NCBI GenBank assembly: GCA_927353735.1
Contig: CAKMIA010000003.1
Location: 62,001 to 126,000 of the forward strand
Direction of reading: 5' to 3'
Length of the DNA stretch: 64,000 nucleotides
Origin: an uncultured Veillonellaceae bacterium
GTDB taxonomy: Bacteria > Bacillota > Negativicutes > Veillonellales > Dialisteraceae
This document shows, piece by piece, positions 7,926-16,085 of this stretch. Below the pieces are notes generated by a model. The model did no database searches, was not told where the DNA came from, and saw only the letters and a list, made by a program, of their open reading frames with translations. The position numbers and the translations under genes are program-made. Every line of letters begins with the position of its first letter. Positions within the stretch are counted from its first letter, which is position 1.

Positions 7926-9110
7926 CTGCTCCTCTCCTTCAATGGCGTCTTCCGTATAGGTATTGGCGTTGCTTGCTATAATGAAAGTCTGTCCCTTAAT
8001 ATTGATTTTTCCGCCCCGCTGCGCCCAAATGGTACGTTCATTGGCGGTTGAATCCTTTTTTGCAATTTCCGTTGCGATATAATTTACACCATCTGTTCCT
8101 GCGGTGAGATTGATTACTGCATTATCCTTTGCATAGACTGCCACTGCGTCCCGTTTTTCTGTTTCTGCTGCTTCTTCTTCCGCTGTTTCTTCTGCTGCTG
8201 CAGAGTCACCTTCAGGAGTTATGGCTGTGAAAGCTCTTATAATGTTGCTGCCGGCCGTGGACTTCACATCGACCGTGCCGCTCTGGGCGAGTATGCCGTA
8301 TTGGCTGGACGTGATGGAGATGTCGTTTTTGGCCTCGACAGTGGTAGTACCGGCTATATTATTGATGCCGGCGTTTTCTATCTTTTTGTAGACATAGATG
8401 CCGTTGTCCGGATTGCTGTTCTCCGGATGCAGGTGATTAGATGATATGGAAATACTGTTATGAGCGATAATGGTCGTACTGCTGTCTTCAGTCCGGGTGA
8501 GGGTGCCGCTGCCGCCATCCGATGATAACTCGATGGTGCCGCCTTCGATAAAGGTACTTCCTGTTTTAGCTGGATAGTATTCGTCTTTAAGTCGGCCGGT
8601 ATTGACGGCGGACTGATCTTCATTGTAGTCCCCTTTATATCCATCTGAGTGAATGGAAATTTTACTTTCATCAGAGCCGTATATGGTGACGCTGCCATTT
8701 TTATTATCAATGCCCTGGCCATGAGAATTGATGGTAAGGTTGTTTATTTTTCTACCTGTTTCCGCCTCTTCCCCGATGGTCAGGATTCCATTTCCTTCAT
8801 TTTCTAAAGACATATAAATGCCATTACCGGAATGAGTGATAATTTCTATATCATCCGCAATAATGTCAAATTTTGCATCTTTATTCCAGCCGGAATAAAT
8901 GCCGTTTCCGTTGGATTCAATGGTTAATTTATGATTGGGGTCCAGTTTAATGATACCTGCATATCCAATTTCTTCCGTTAATGATAAATCTGTATTTTCT
9001 CCTGACTTATCAAGGTCAATATTAGGGCTCAATGCATTGGCAGTACTGGTAACTAAGCACGCTATCAATAAGCTGAGAGGCAGTTTAGCTTTGAGTTTTT
9101 TTCGTTTCAT
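7881..9110 (-). CDS. Autotransporter, N-terminal part with signal peptide and passenger
   Basis: A 409-residue ORF beginning with a clear Sec signal peptide (MKRKKLKAKL, hydrophobic core, cleavage after TANA). A repetitive beta-helix type passenger follows, rich in Gly, Asn, Ser, Thr and Ile, with an Ala/Glu-rich stretch near residues 310-330. There is no membrane anchor or barrel; these lie in the adjoining frame. Translation ends at a TGA inside the palindrome, giving a short non-native tail. The ATG at 9110 has AGGAG eight bases upstream and is preferred over the GTG at 9119. If the frame is restored the full protein is about 1070 residues, typical of Negativicutes adhesin-like autotransporters. 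Confidence 0.78.
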   Translation of the reverse strand: MKRKKLKAKLPLSLLIACLVTSTANALSPNIDLDKSGENTDLSLTEEIGYAGIIKLDPNHKLTIESNGNGIYSGWNKDAKFDIIADDIEIITHSGNGIYMSLENEGNGILTIGEEAETGRKINNLTINSHGQGIDNKNGSVTIYGSDESKISIHSDGYKGDYNEDQSAVNTGRLKDEYYPAKTGSTFIEGGTIELSSDGGSGTLTRTEDSSTTIIAHNSISISSNHLHPENSNPDNGIYVYKKIENAGINNIAGTTTVEAKNDISITSSQYGILAQSGTVDVKSTAGSNIIRAFTAITPEGDSAAAEETAEEEAAETEKRDAVAVYAKDNAVINLTAGTDGVNYIATEIAKKDSTANERTIWAQRGGKINIKGQTFIIASNANTYTEDAIEGEEQVKGNAVGIAFHCRQ

Positions 9111-9155
9111 ACTATACACTCCTGATACATAAATGTAATAAATAGTTAGCGATTC

Positions 9156-9182
9156 ATTTTAGCATGCCGTTTTCTCTTTGAA
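9156..9182 (-). promoter_or_regulatory. Possible extended -10 promoter of the autotransporter gene
   Basis: Read on the minus strand: TTCAAA, 15-bp spacer, TGC-TAAAAT, about 45 bp before the start codon. The spacer is short, so the extended -10 would have to carry the activity. Confidence 0.35.
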
Positions 9183-9463
9183 CAGTACAAAATAAGCTAT
9201 AAAAATACACTATGATACTCTACGAGTGAGCGGAGCCGTTAGAGTGTCCAGAGGTGGAGCGGACGGGCTGATTTTTCACGGTCATGGCGGGAGAGTGTGT
9301 GAGACGGGCGGTCCGGTATACATGGCAGAGCCAGGAGCGCTGCTGTCCCGTGGTCATCTGTAGAAGGGCAGGGGCGTGACGGCGGCCGCGGTGCCTGCGG
9401 TGGCTTCTGCGACCTGCGCCGCGTGCGGGCAGCGGGCTGACGGGACAGAAAATACAGCCGTCA
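9183..9463. other. Intergenic stretch without a recognisable gene
   Basis: Both strands were examined. The open frames here lack Shine-Dalgarno sequences and family resemblance. GC content rises from the AT-rich promoter side to the GC-rich lysO side. I see no RNA gene. Confidence 0.5.
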
Positions 9464-9499
9464 AAAAAGGAGAAAGCCTGTAAAAGCTTTCTCCTTTTT
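9464..9499 (-). terminator. Terminator of the lysO-like gene
   Basis: Fourteen-bp stem (9464-9477 with 9486-9499) with A and T tracts at its ends, 50 bp downstream of the lysO-like stop codon on the minus strand. Confidence 0.85.
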
Positions 9500-9548
9500 A
9501 TTGTATCCATGGACGGGCAGCGGCCTTTCGCCGTTCATCCCGGAAGGG

Positions 9549-10457
9549 TCAGTAGCAGAGGGCGATGATGACGGGGACGACGGCGGAGCAGAGGATGCCG
9601 TTTACTACGGCGAAGACCACGGTCTCTTCATTGGTGTAGCGGATGAGCATGGGGAGGGTGGTATCCTCGCTGGTGGCGGCGGCGGGGGCGATGGCGGTGT
9701 ACGCATTGGCCCGGCGGGCGGTGATGCCGATGAGGAAGAACGCCAGGATCTCCCGCATGAGGCTGGCGAGGAAGGCGATGCTTCCCAGCTCGGGGCCGGC
9801 GAGCTGGGTGATGGCCACGCCGGCGAGACTGTACCAGCCGAGGCCGCCGGCGACGGAGAGGGCTTCATTCACGGGCCAGTCCACGAGGAAGGCGCAGAGC
9901 AGGCCGCCCAGCAGGGAGCCGGCGATGATGCCAGCGGGGATGACGAGGATCTTCACGTGGTAGTGGCGGATGATGGCGAGGAGACCCCGGCGCTGGCCCA
10001 CGCTGAGGCCCACGGAGGCCATGAGGAGATAGAGCAGCGCTTCGGAATGATCGGAGAGTGGCGCGAGGAGCCGGGCGGTCTGGGGGTACGCGCCGCAGGC
10101 GATGCCGCCGAGGAGGGCGCCGAGGGCGAGAAAGACCATGGGGTCCTTCGTTTTTGGCGCGGGGCGGCCGGGGTCATCTGCCGACGTTTCCGTCCGTCCG
10201 CCGTCCATGAAGCGCACCGTGAGCGGGTAGACCGCGGCGATGGAGCCGATGGTGGGGACGAGGCAGAAGAGGAAGCTCTGTCCGCCGATGCGGCCCAGCT
10301 CGGCGAAGAAGCTGTCCCGCGCGCCGAGGCTGATGCCCATGGAAAAGATGAGCAGGAGCGTGGCGCAGAGCTGGAATTTTTCATTGGCTTTTTTGCAGGA
10401 TGCGGGGACGAAGCGTCCGATGAGGACGCCCAGCAGCATGATGGCGATGGTGAGCAT
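9549..10457 (-). CDS. lysO: LysO family lysine exporter
   Basis: A 302-residue integral membrane protein of the LysO (YbjE, DUF340) family, close to the length of E. coli LysO (about 300). Family features include the N-terminal LGVLIGR segment, GISLGARDSFF, the conserved GLGWYSLAGVAI loop and LASLMREILAF. LysO exports L-lysine and protects against toxic analogues and excess lysine; that role is taken from the family. The ATG at 10457 follows a GGAGG Shine-Dalgarno and is preferred to the upstream start at 10490. The roughly 105-nt leader is strongly structured and probably regulatory. It does not resemble the lysine riboswitch. Confidence 0.85.
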   Translation of the reverse strand: MLTIAIMLLGVLIGRFVPASCKKANEKFQLCATLLLIFSMGISLGARDSFFAELGRIGGQSFLFCLVPTIGSIAAVYPLTVRFMDGGRTETSADDPGRPAPKTKDPMVFLALGALLGGIACGAYPQTARLLAPLSDHSEALLYLLMASVGLSVGQRRGLLAIIRHYHVKILVIPAGIIAGSLLGGLLCAFLVDWPVNEALSVAGGLGWYSLAGVAITQLAGPELGSIAFLASLMREILAFFLIGITARRANAYTAIAPAAATSEDTTLPMLIRYTNEETVVFAVVNGILCSAVVPVIIALCY

Positions 10458-10564
10458 CGGCACCTCCGGATGGCAGTCATAAAAAAGCATCCGAAAACGA
10501 AGCGCAGCGGCTCCGCTCGCGGATGGGGACAGCGGGCGCAGCGCCGGCTGTCGGATGTCAATTT
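10458..10564 (-). promoter_or_regulatory. Structured leader of the lysO-like gene, candidate attenuator
   Basis: On the minus strand the leader has three copies of CATCCG: near its 5' end, in the middle, and abutting the GGAGG Shine-Dalgarno. There is one complementary CGGATG, followed directly by a CTTTTTT tract. The single CGGATG could pair with the 5' copy to form a terminator-like helix or with the last copy to mask the ribosome site. GC-rich internal hairpins (around GGCGCTGCGCC and GCGGAGCCGC) fill the loop. Confidence 0.5.
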
Positions 10565-10570
10565 CTGATT

Positions 10571-10599
10571 ATCGTATCATGGCGGATGAACGCCGTCAA
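10571..10599 (-). promoter_or_regulatory. Promoter of the lysO-like gene
   Basis: Minus strand TTGACG, 17-bp spacer, TACGAT, giving a start near 10564. Confidence 0.55.
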
Positions 10600-10626
10600 A
10601 CCGCGGGGCGCGGGCTTTCCTGCGCG

Positions 10627-10671
10627 GCCGTGGCGGTCCGGCGGGCAGCAAAAAAGCCGGACCGCCACGGC
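10627..10671. repeat. Sixteen-bp perfect inverted repeat, terminator-like
   Basis: Arms 10627-10642 and 10656-10671 are perfectly complementary. Read on the plus strand it is followed by TTCTTTTCT. On the minus strand the T-run lies inside the loop, so its use as the terminator of the upstream minus-strand gene is uncertain. Confidence 0.55.
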
Positions 10672-10685
10672 TTCTTTTCTCCTTC

Positions 10686-11042
10686 TCAGAGGAGCTGTGC
10701 TTTCTTTTCCAGAATGGCGGCAGCCGCCGTGCAGGCGGGGCAGTCGCAGTACAGGCGGCCTGCGTCCTTCAGGGCGTGGCCGTGAGCGGCCATGGCGGCG
10801 GCCCGTTCTTCTCCGAAGAGGGCCCGTCCCGCGTCGGATTCGGTGAAGGCGATGAGGCCGTCCACGGGCATGATGTCCGCTTCCAGCTCGGCCACGTAGG
10901 CTTTCGTGGCGGCGGATTCTTCATCGGTGCCGAGCGCGGCGAGCCAGGCTTCGGCAGCGGCGCGGAGCTCCTTGCAGCACATGGGGGCGGCGAGCAGGTC
11001 CGCCGTCTTTTCCTTTACATAGTCCATCAGTTCTTTTTCCAT
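10686..11042 (-). CDS. Conserved small cytoplasmic protein with CC and CDCPAC motifs
   Basis: A 118-residue soluble protein with an MCCKEL double cysteine near residue 22 and a CDCPAC cluster near residue 98. The segment between them is Ala/Glu-rich and mostly helical. I recognise it as a family widespread in anaerobic Firmicutes that is sometimes given chaperone names in databases. I see no Hsp90 signature and do not adopt that name. The five cysteines could bind a metal or act in redox chemistry; this is inference. The ATG at 11042 has an excellent AAAGGAGG Shine-Dalgarno. It is monocistronic and divergent from the ileS leader. Confidence 0.7.
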   Translation of the reverse strand: MEKELMDYVKEKTADLLAAPMCCKELRAAAEAWLAALGTDEESAATKAYVAELEADIMPVDGLIAFTESDAGRALFGEERAAAMAAHGHALKDAGRLYCDCPACTAAAAILEKKAQLL

Positions 11043-11145
11043 GAGAGATTCCTCCTTTGCTGTTTCCTTCTGTTTCCATTATAGTCCATCGCCCCAAAAG
11101 AGAGGCGGAAAGGGGAAAAAGCCCGGATTTCCGGGGAATATTGGC

Positions 11146-11174
11146 TTGACGGATGGGGAGGAAGAGGGTAAGAT
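11146..11174 (+). promoter_or_regulatory. Promoter of the ileS T-box leader
   Basis: TTGACG (11146-11151), 17-bp spacer, TAAGAT (11169-11174), about 240 bp before the ileS start. Confidence 0.65.
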
Positions 11175-11194
11175 TATTTTGTATTACGTAAAGC

Positions 11195-11404
11195 ATTGAA
11201 GGAGACGGTCTGCACCGTATCGTACTGACAGAGAGCCCCGGCCGGTGGAAAGGGGCAGTGCAGGAGCAGACGGATCACTCCGGAGCTGCGGAGAAGAAAA
11301 GCTCCGCCGGGACACCGTTATCTGTACCAAGTGGCCGCACAGGTCATGAGGGTGGTACCACGGGAATTGTTTCTCGCCCCTTGCCGGGGGCGGGATTTTT
11401 TTTT
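11195..11404 (+). promoter_or_regulatory. T-box riboswitch, isoleucine specifier
   Basis: Stem I contains the AGAGAG motif region and an ATC specifier triplet (11274-11276) directly before ACTCCGGAGCTG, as expected for isoleucine. The antiterminator core GGGTGGTACCACG is at about 11350-11362, with the tRNA-pairing bulge. The competing terminator has arms 11372-11380 and 11387-11395 followed by nine T (11396-11404). Uncharged tRNA-Ile would stabilise the antiterminator and switch on ileS. Confidence 0.92.
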
Positions 11405-11417
11405 GCAGGAGGAAAGA

Positions 11418-14246
11418 ATGGATTACAGCAAGACTCTGCATCTGCCGCAGACGGATTTTCCGATGCGCGGCAATCTGCCGAAAAAGGAACCGGAATTTAT
11501 CAAATTCTGGCAGGATATGGATCTCTATCACAAGCGTCTGGCGAAGCGTGACGGCGCGCCGAAATTTGTGCTCCACGACGGCCCGCCTTATGCAAACGGC
11601 AAGATCCACATCGGCCATGCGATGAACAAGACCATCAAGGATATCATCGTGAAATACAAGGCCATGCGCGGCTTCTACACCAATTACGTCCCCGGCTGGG
11701 ATACGCACGGCCTGCCCATCGAATACGCCGTACTGAAGGATTCCGGAGAGGACCGGGCCACCATGACTCCGCTGGAACTGCGCCGGAAATGCCTGGCCTA
11801 TGCGAAGAAATGGATCGCGATCCAGAAAACGGACTTCATCCGCCTCGGCGTCATCGGCGACTGGGATCATCCCTACGTGACCTACGACCCGAAGCTGGAA
11901 GCGCACGAGCTGGAAGTATTCGGCAAGATGGCCGACAAGGGCTACATCTACAAGGGCAAGAAGGCCGTATACTGGTGCCCGCACTGCGAGACCGCACTGG
12001 CAGAAGCAGAGATCGAATATAAGGACCGCAAGTCTCCCTCCATCTACGTGAAATTCCCGGCCATGGACATCAAGGGCCTCGGCCCGGACGGCGTGGATGA
12101 AAAGAAGCTCTTCGCCGTCATCTGGACCACGACGCCGTGGACCATCCCGGCAAACCTTGCCATCTGTGTGAACCCGAAATTCACCTATGTATGGGTGCAC
12201 AACCTCGACGCGGATGAATACTACCTCATGAACAAGGAGCTTGCTCCGAAGGCTCTCGAGGAATGCAAGGTGGAACACTGGGAATTCACCGGCCGTGAAA
12301 TGCTCGGCGCGGAATGGGAACTGGCCACGTTCCATCATCCGCTCATCGACCGTCCGTCCTATGTGCTGGAAGGCAACCACGTCACCCTCGATGCCGGCAC
12401 CGGCTGCGTTCATACCGCTCCGGGACACGGCGTGGACGACTTCGAAGTGGTGCAGAAATACAACAACGAAGGCAAGCTCGATCTGGATGCGCTCTGCCCG
12501 GTCGATGCGAAGGGAAATATGACCGACGAAGCGTGCGATCCGGATCTCACGGGCCTCTCCGTATGGGATGCGGAAGTGAAGGAGATCGTGAAGCTCGCTC
12601 ATGCAGGGATGCTCCTCGGCAAGAAGAATATCCACCATCAGTACGCCCACTGCTGGCGCTGCAAGAACCCGATCATCTACCGTGCGACGGACCAGTGGTT
12701 CGCTTCCATCAATTCCTACCGCAAGGACGCGCTCGCTGCGGTGGATGCCACCACGTTCTATCCGGCATGGGGCCATGACCGTCTGTACAACATGATCCGC
12801 GACCGTCAGGACTGGTGCATTTCCCGTCAGCGTTCCTGGGGCGTGCCGATCCCGGCCTTCTACTGCGACGACTGCGGCAAATACATCATCAATGAAGACA
12901 CCGTGAAGCACGTCATGGACATCGTCGAAAAGGAAGGCACCGACGCATGGTGGGCCCACACCACGGAAGAGCTCCTGCCCGAAGGCTACAAGTGCCCCTT
13001 CTGCGGCGGCACCCATTTCCACAAGGAAAAGGACATCATGGACGTGTGGTTCGACTCCGGCTCCACCTGGAACGGCGTTCTCCGTCAGCGCGAAGGCATG
13101 GACTATCCCTGCGAAATGTACCTCGAAGGGGCCGATCAGCACCGCGGCTGGTTCCACAGCTCCCTCCTCACCAGCGTCGCCGTCAACGGCTGCGCTCCCT
13201 ACAAGTCCGTCCTCACTCACGGCTTCACCATGGATGAAGAAGGCCGCAAGATGTCCAAGTCTGTGGGCAACGTGGTCGCTCCGCAGGAGATCATCGACAA
13301 GTACGGCGCCGACGTGCTCCGTCTGTGGATCTCCAGCGTGGACTATCAGGGCGACGTCCGTCTGGGCAACAAGATCATCAAGGGCATGAGCGACGTATAC
13401 CGCAAGATCCGCAACACCTTCCGGTATCTCCTGGGCAATCTCTCCGATTTCAACCCGGCCACCGACGCTGTCCCCTATGACCAGATGGAAGAATTCGACC
13501 GCTGGGCGCTGCTCCGCATGGAACGGGTGCGCAACGAAGTCACCGCCGCCATGGAAGAATACCAGTTCCACGTGATGTATCATGCAGTACACAATTTCTG
13601 CACCGTGGACCTCTCCTCCATCTATCTGGACGTCCTGAAAGACCGTCTCTATACCGAGACCGCTGACTCCCGCCTCCGTCGGAGTGCGCAGACCGCCATG
13701 TACGAGATCCTCACCACCCTCGTGCGCATCATGGCGCCGGTCATCTCCTTCACCGCCGAAGAAGTATGGCAGGTCATGCCCAAGACCCCGGATATGGAAG
13801 AAAGCGTTCATCTCGCCGACTGGCCTGCTGAAAAGCCGCAGTACCTCGACGAAGCGCTGGAAAAGAAATGGGAACGCCGCCTCGCTCTGCGCAGCGTCAT
13901 CACCAAGGCGCTGGAAAATGCCCGCGTAGCCAAGGAAATCGGCCACGCTCTCGATGCAGACGTCACCGTCTACGCCGACGGCGACAGCTATGAAGCTCTC
14001 GAGGAAATGAAGGACTTCCTCGCTGACTTCTGCATCGTCAGCACCGTCACCCTCGTGAAGGGCACCGAAGGCGTTCCCGAAGGCGCGCAGGCTTCCGAGG
14101 AAGGAGACGTGAAAGTCGCCGTCACCCCGTCCACCCGCGAAAAATGCGAACGCTGCTGGAAGCACGATCCCACCGTCGGCTCCGACCCGGCCCATCCGCA
14201 CGTCTGTGCAAGATGCGCCAGAGTCCTCACCGAAATGGGAGAATAA
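11418..14246 (+). CDS. ileS: Isoleucyl-tRNA synthetase
   Basis: A 942-residue class I aminoacyl-tRNA synthetase that charges tRNA-Ile. The HIGH motif appears as HIGHAMN near residue 60, the KMSKS loop as RKMSKSVGN near residue 610, with a CP1 editing domain between them containing GTGCVHTAPGHG. The C-terminal zinc-binding knuckle (CERCW ... CARC) is characteristic of the standard bacterial type. The length is normal for the family. The ATG at 11418 follows GGAGGAAAG immediately after the T-box terminator; upstream in-frame starts lie inside the T-box and are rejected. Regulation is by the T-box. Confidence 0.97.
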   Translation: MDYSKTLHLPQTDFPMRGNLPKKEPEFIKFWQDMDLYHKRLAKRDGAPKFVLHDGPPYANGKIHIGHAMNKTIKDIIVKYKAMRGFYTNYVPGWDTHGLPIEYAVLKDSGEDRATMTPLELRRKCLAYAKKWIAIQKTDFIRLGVIGDWDHPYVTYDPKLEAHELEVFGKMADKGYIYKGKKAVYWCPHCETALAEAEIEYKDRKSPSIYVKFPAMDIKGLGPDGVDEKKLFAVIWTTTPWTIPANLAICVNPKFTYVWVHNLDADEYYLMNKELAPKALEECKVEHWEFTGREMLGAEWELATFHHPLIDRPSYVLEGNHVTLDAGTGCVHTAPGHGVDDFEVVQKYNNEGKLDLDALCPVDAKGNMTDEACDPDLTGLSVWDAEVKEIVKLAHAGMLLGKKNIHHQYAHCWRCKNPIIYRATDQWFASINSYRKDALAAVDATTFYPAWGHDRLYNMIRDRQDWCISRQRSWGVPIPAFYCDDCGKYIINEDTVKHVMDIVEKEGTDAWWAHTTEELLPEGYKCPFCGGTHFHKEKDIMDVWFDSGSTWNGVLRQREGMDYPCEMYLEGADQHRGWFHSSLLTSVAVNGCAPYKSVLTHGFTMDEEGRKMSKSVGNVVAPQEIIDKYGADVLRLWISSVDYQGDVRLGNKIIKGMSDVYRKIRNTFRYLLGNLSDFNPATDAVPYDQMEEFDRWALLRMERVRNEVTAAMEEYQFHVMYHAVHNFCTVDLSSIYLDVLKDRLYTETADSRLRRSAQTAMYEILTTLVRIMAPVISFTAEEVWQVMPKTPDMEESVHLADWPAEKPQYLDEALEKKWERRLALRSVITKALENARVAKEIGHALDADVTVYADGDSYEALEEMKDFLADFCIVSTVTLVKGTEGVPEGAQASEEGDVKVAVTPSTREKCERCWKHDPTVGSDPAHPHVCARCARVLTEMGE

Positions 14247-14262
14247 GATAAGGAAATAAAAG

Positions 14263-14300
14263 AAACCTGTCAGACAAGAAGTCTGACAGGTTTTCTTTTT
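14263..14300 (+). terminator. ileS terminator
   Basis: Thirteen-bp perfect stem (14263-14275 with 14281-14293), AAGAA loop, followed by a T-rich tail. Confidence 0.9.
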
Positions 14301-14308
14301 TCTAAATT

Positions 14309-15772
14309 TTAACGATCGGAATAATATTTCTGGCGGCGGCTTCTCGGCGTTTCCGGGAAGAGCAGTTTCAGTTTTCCCGCTTTGATCATGGGCGTCACAT
14401 AGGTGCTCATGGCATATGCGACCGTGCGAATACCTAGGAACTGTGCAATTTCCGTACGGGAACGAGGGGTCTGGCAGAATGCAAGAAGGCTTTCCGGATT
14501 TTTAATGTCCGTGGTTATTGTATTGGGGGAGACCGCCTTTTTTTCCTCCGGTTCATTATAGAAGGTGACGATAAATTCATTGCGTCCATTATAAAATTGA
14601 GGGGCGGGAAGTCCGCAGCGTGCCATTTCCCGGCGCATGGTAGGGATTCCGGAATAGCGGTTTTCCACCTGAATCTGGGACTCTGCCATTACAGCCAATG
14701 TTGGATTGCGAAAATCCGGACGAACTTTTCCAAGCTGTTCGACCGTGATGGGGCCATAAAGCGTACCCGGGCTGTGAATTTCCAGTCGATTGGAAAAGAA
14801 ATTGATCTGAATCGGGGTACCTTCTGTGTAAAGACTGTAATCCCGGTGAATAATGGCATTTAAAATTGCTTCACGAATGGCAGTAAGGGGGTATTCTGTT
14901 TGATCGCGCCGCTCTCCGGTTTCCGGATCAATGATCGTGCGTGTTTTCATATTTCGCCGGCAAAAAGCAAGCGCACCTTCCAGTAGCTCCATAATTGTGC
15001 CTTCGATCCGCTTATTATCCAAAAAACGGGATTCTTCCTGATCGGTGTCACCGATTTCTGTACCGGGAACAACAACGGCAGTGATGCCAAGCTGTGGAAG
15101 ATACGCCTGCGGATAGATTCCGAAATTTAATAATGCAGCAAGTGTTGATTTTCCATCAGCATTAACAATGGCCAGTGTTTTTCGTTTTTCGTCTATGTCC
15201 TGCTGCGCAAATCCGGGACGGTCCTTTTGCTTTTTGTAAATATATGCGTCGACCTGTTCCATATTCAGTGCATTTAGGTCGGCTCTGTTTATGATGCGTT
15301 CGTCATCATGAAGATGGCGGCGGAACACTTCATACGTATATATTTCATAAGGCGTCATGGGCTCGTCGGCATCACCCACCCGAATATAGGAACCTTTTTG
15401 AATGCCACTCCCGGAATAATAACAGGGACGGTCGGCGAGATTGAGTCCGGGGATCTCAGCAGAGCAGATGGGCACATCATCTATGTATGCTGTGGTAAAT
15501 ATGGCGCGGACGAAAGGGGTCATTCCTTTGCATTGTTCAGCAACCTGCTGCTGAAGGTCGTGCAGGTCGTATACACCGACCGGCTTAAAATCCTGTTTTT
15601 CATCCAGTCCAAAAAGGATAATGCCGCCGTTGTCCTGATTTGAAAAACTGGACAAAGTATCATATAAACGCTTGGGACATCCCTGATGTGCACTTTTTAC
15701 TTCAAGGGTCTGCGTTTCCGCCTTTTGTTCCATGACCTGACGGGCTAATTCAATGAGTTCTTCAGGAAGCAT
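14309..15772 (-). CDS. Schlafen-AlbA (AlbA_2) domain ATP-binding protein
   Basis: A 487-residue protein. The N-terminal Schlafen AlbA_2 domain (about 1-140) shows LEVKSAHQG and GGIILFGLDE. A central region follows, then a GHKL-type ATPase-like segment with AIREAILNAIIHRDY (about 290-310), and a C-terminal winged-helix-like region with RSRTEIAQFLGI. Such proteins are usually annotated as RecG-like helicases or transcriptional regulators but have no helicase motors. Roles in regulation or phage defence have been suggested for relatives. Base composition is lower in GC than its neighbours, suggesting transfer. An AT-rich inverted repeat lies upstream and could be an autoregulatory operator. The function here is unproven. 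Confidence 0.75.
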   Translation of the reverse strand: MLPEELIELARQVMEQKAETQTLEVKSAHQGCPKRLYDTLSSFSNQDNGGIILFGLDEKQDFKPVGVYDLHDLQQQVAEQCKGMTPFVRAIFTTAYIDDVPICSAEIPGLNLADRPCYYSGSGIQKGSYIRVGDADEPMTPYEIYTYEVFRRHLHDDERIINRADLNALNMEQVDAYIYKKQKDRPGFAQQDIDEKRKTLAIVNADGKSTLAALLNFGIYPQAYLPQLGITAVVVPGTEIGDTDQEESRFLDNKRIEGTIMELLEGALAFCRRNMKTRTIIDPETGERRDQTEYPLTAIREAILNAIIHRDYSLYTEGTPIQINFFSNRLEIHSPGTLYGPITVEQLGKVRPDFRNPTLAVMAESQIQVENRYSGIPTMRREMARCGLPAPQFYNGRNEFIVTFYNEPEEKKAVSPNTITTDIKNPESLLAFCQTPRSRTEIAQFLGIRTVAYAMSTYVTPMIKAGKLKLLFPETPRSRRQKYYSDR

Positions 15773-15909
15773 AATATCCTCCCATAAGTTAATAACTGAT
15801 AAATGATTTTGTTCTTTTTCAACTTTACTCTATCTTATTTAGCTGAATTTTGTCAAATTAAATATTTGATTTGAAAGATTTAAGTTAATTCAACTAAATT
15901 CAACTTTAT

Positions 15910-15952
15910 TTGATCTAATTTGATTAAATGAATCTAATTTCAATTAGATCAA
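15910..15952. repeat. AT-rich inverted repeat upstream of the AlbA-domain gene
   Basis: An 11-bp perfect inverted repeat, TTGATCTAATT (15910-15920) and its complement (15942-15952), lies in a stretch (15835-15955) built almost only of A, T and short TCAA/TTGA words. This includes a second small palindrome at about 15853-15870. The rest of 15773-16056 holds no gene. An operator for the divergent or autoregulated AlbA gene is plausible. Confidence 0.6.
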
Positions 15953-16056
15953 TCTGCATCTATCCTGCTCAGAATAGACAGAAGCTAAATGCAGGAGAGG
16001 ATTGAAACATTGTTTGCACTGTCAATTTCTCTTTCCCTGAAAACAGGCAAAGAAAA

Positions 16057-16081
16057 ACACCCGCCGCAGCAGGTGCTTTTT
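16057..16081. terminator. Bidirectional terminator downstream of rlmD
   Basis: An eight-bp stem (16057-16064 with 16069-16076, wobble allowed) has A-rich sequence on one side and TTTTTT on the other, just beyond the rlmD stop on the minus strand. Confidence 0.65.
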
Positions 16082-16085
16082 TATT

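Noticed and set aside
9220..9510. 96-residue minus-strand ORF between autotransporter and lysO
   Set aside because: It begins inside the lysO terminator, has no ribosome site and contains no recognisable pattern.
10458..10685. Lysine riboswitch upstream of lysO
   Set aside because: The leader is about 105 nt, shorter than the lysine aptamer, and I cannot find its conserved core; a different structure is present.
11184..14201. 1005-residue frame antisense to ileS
   Set aside because: A full shadow of a well-conserved synthetase, also crossing the T-box leader.
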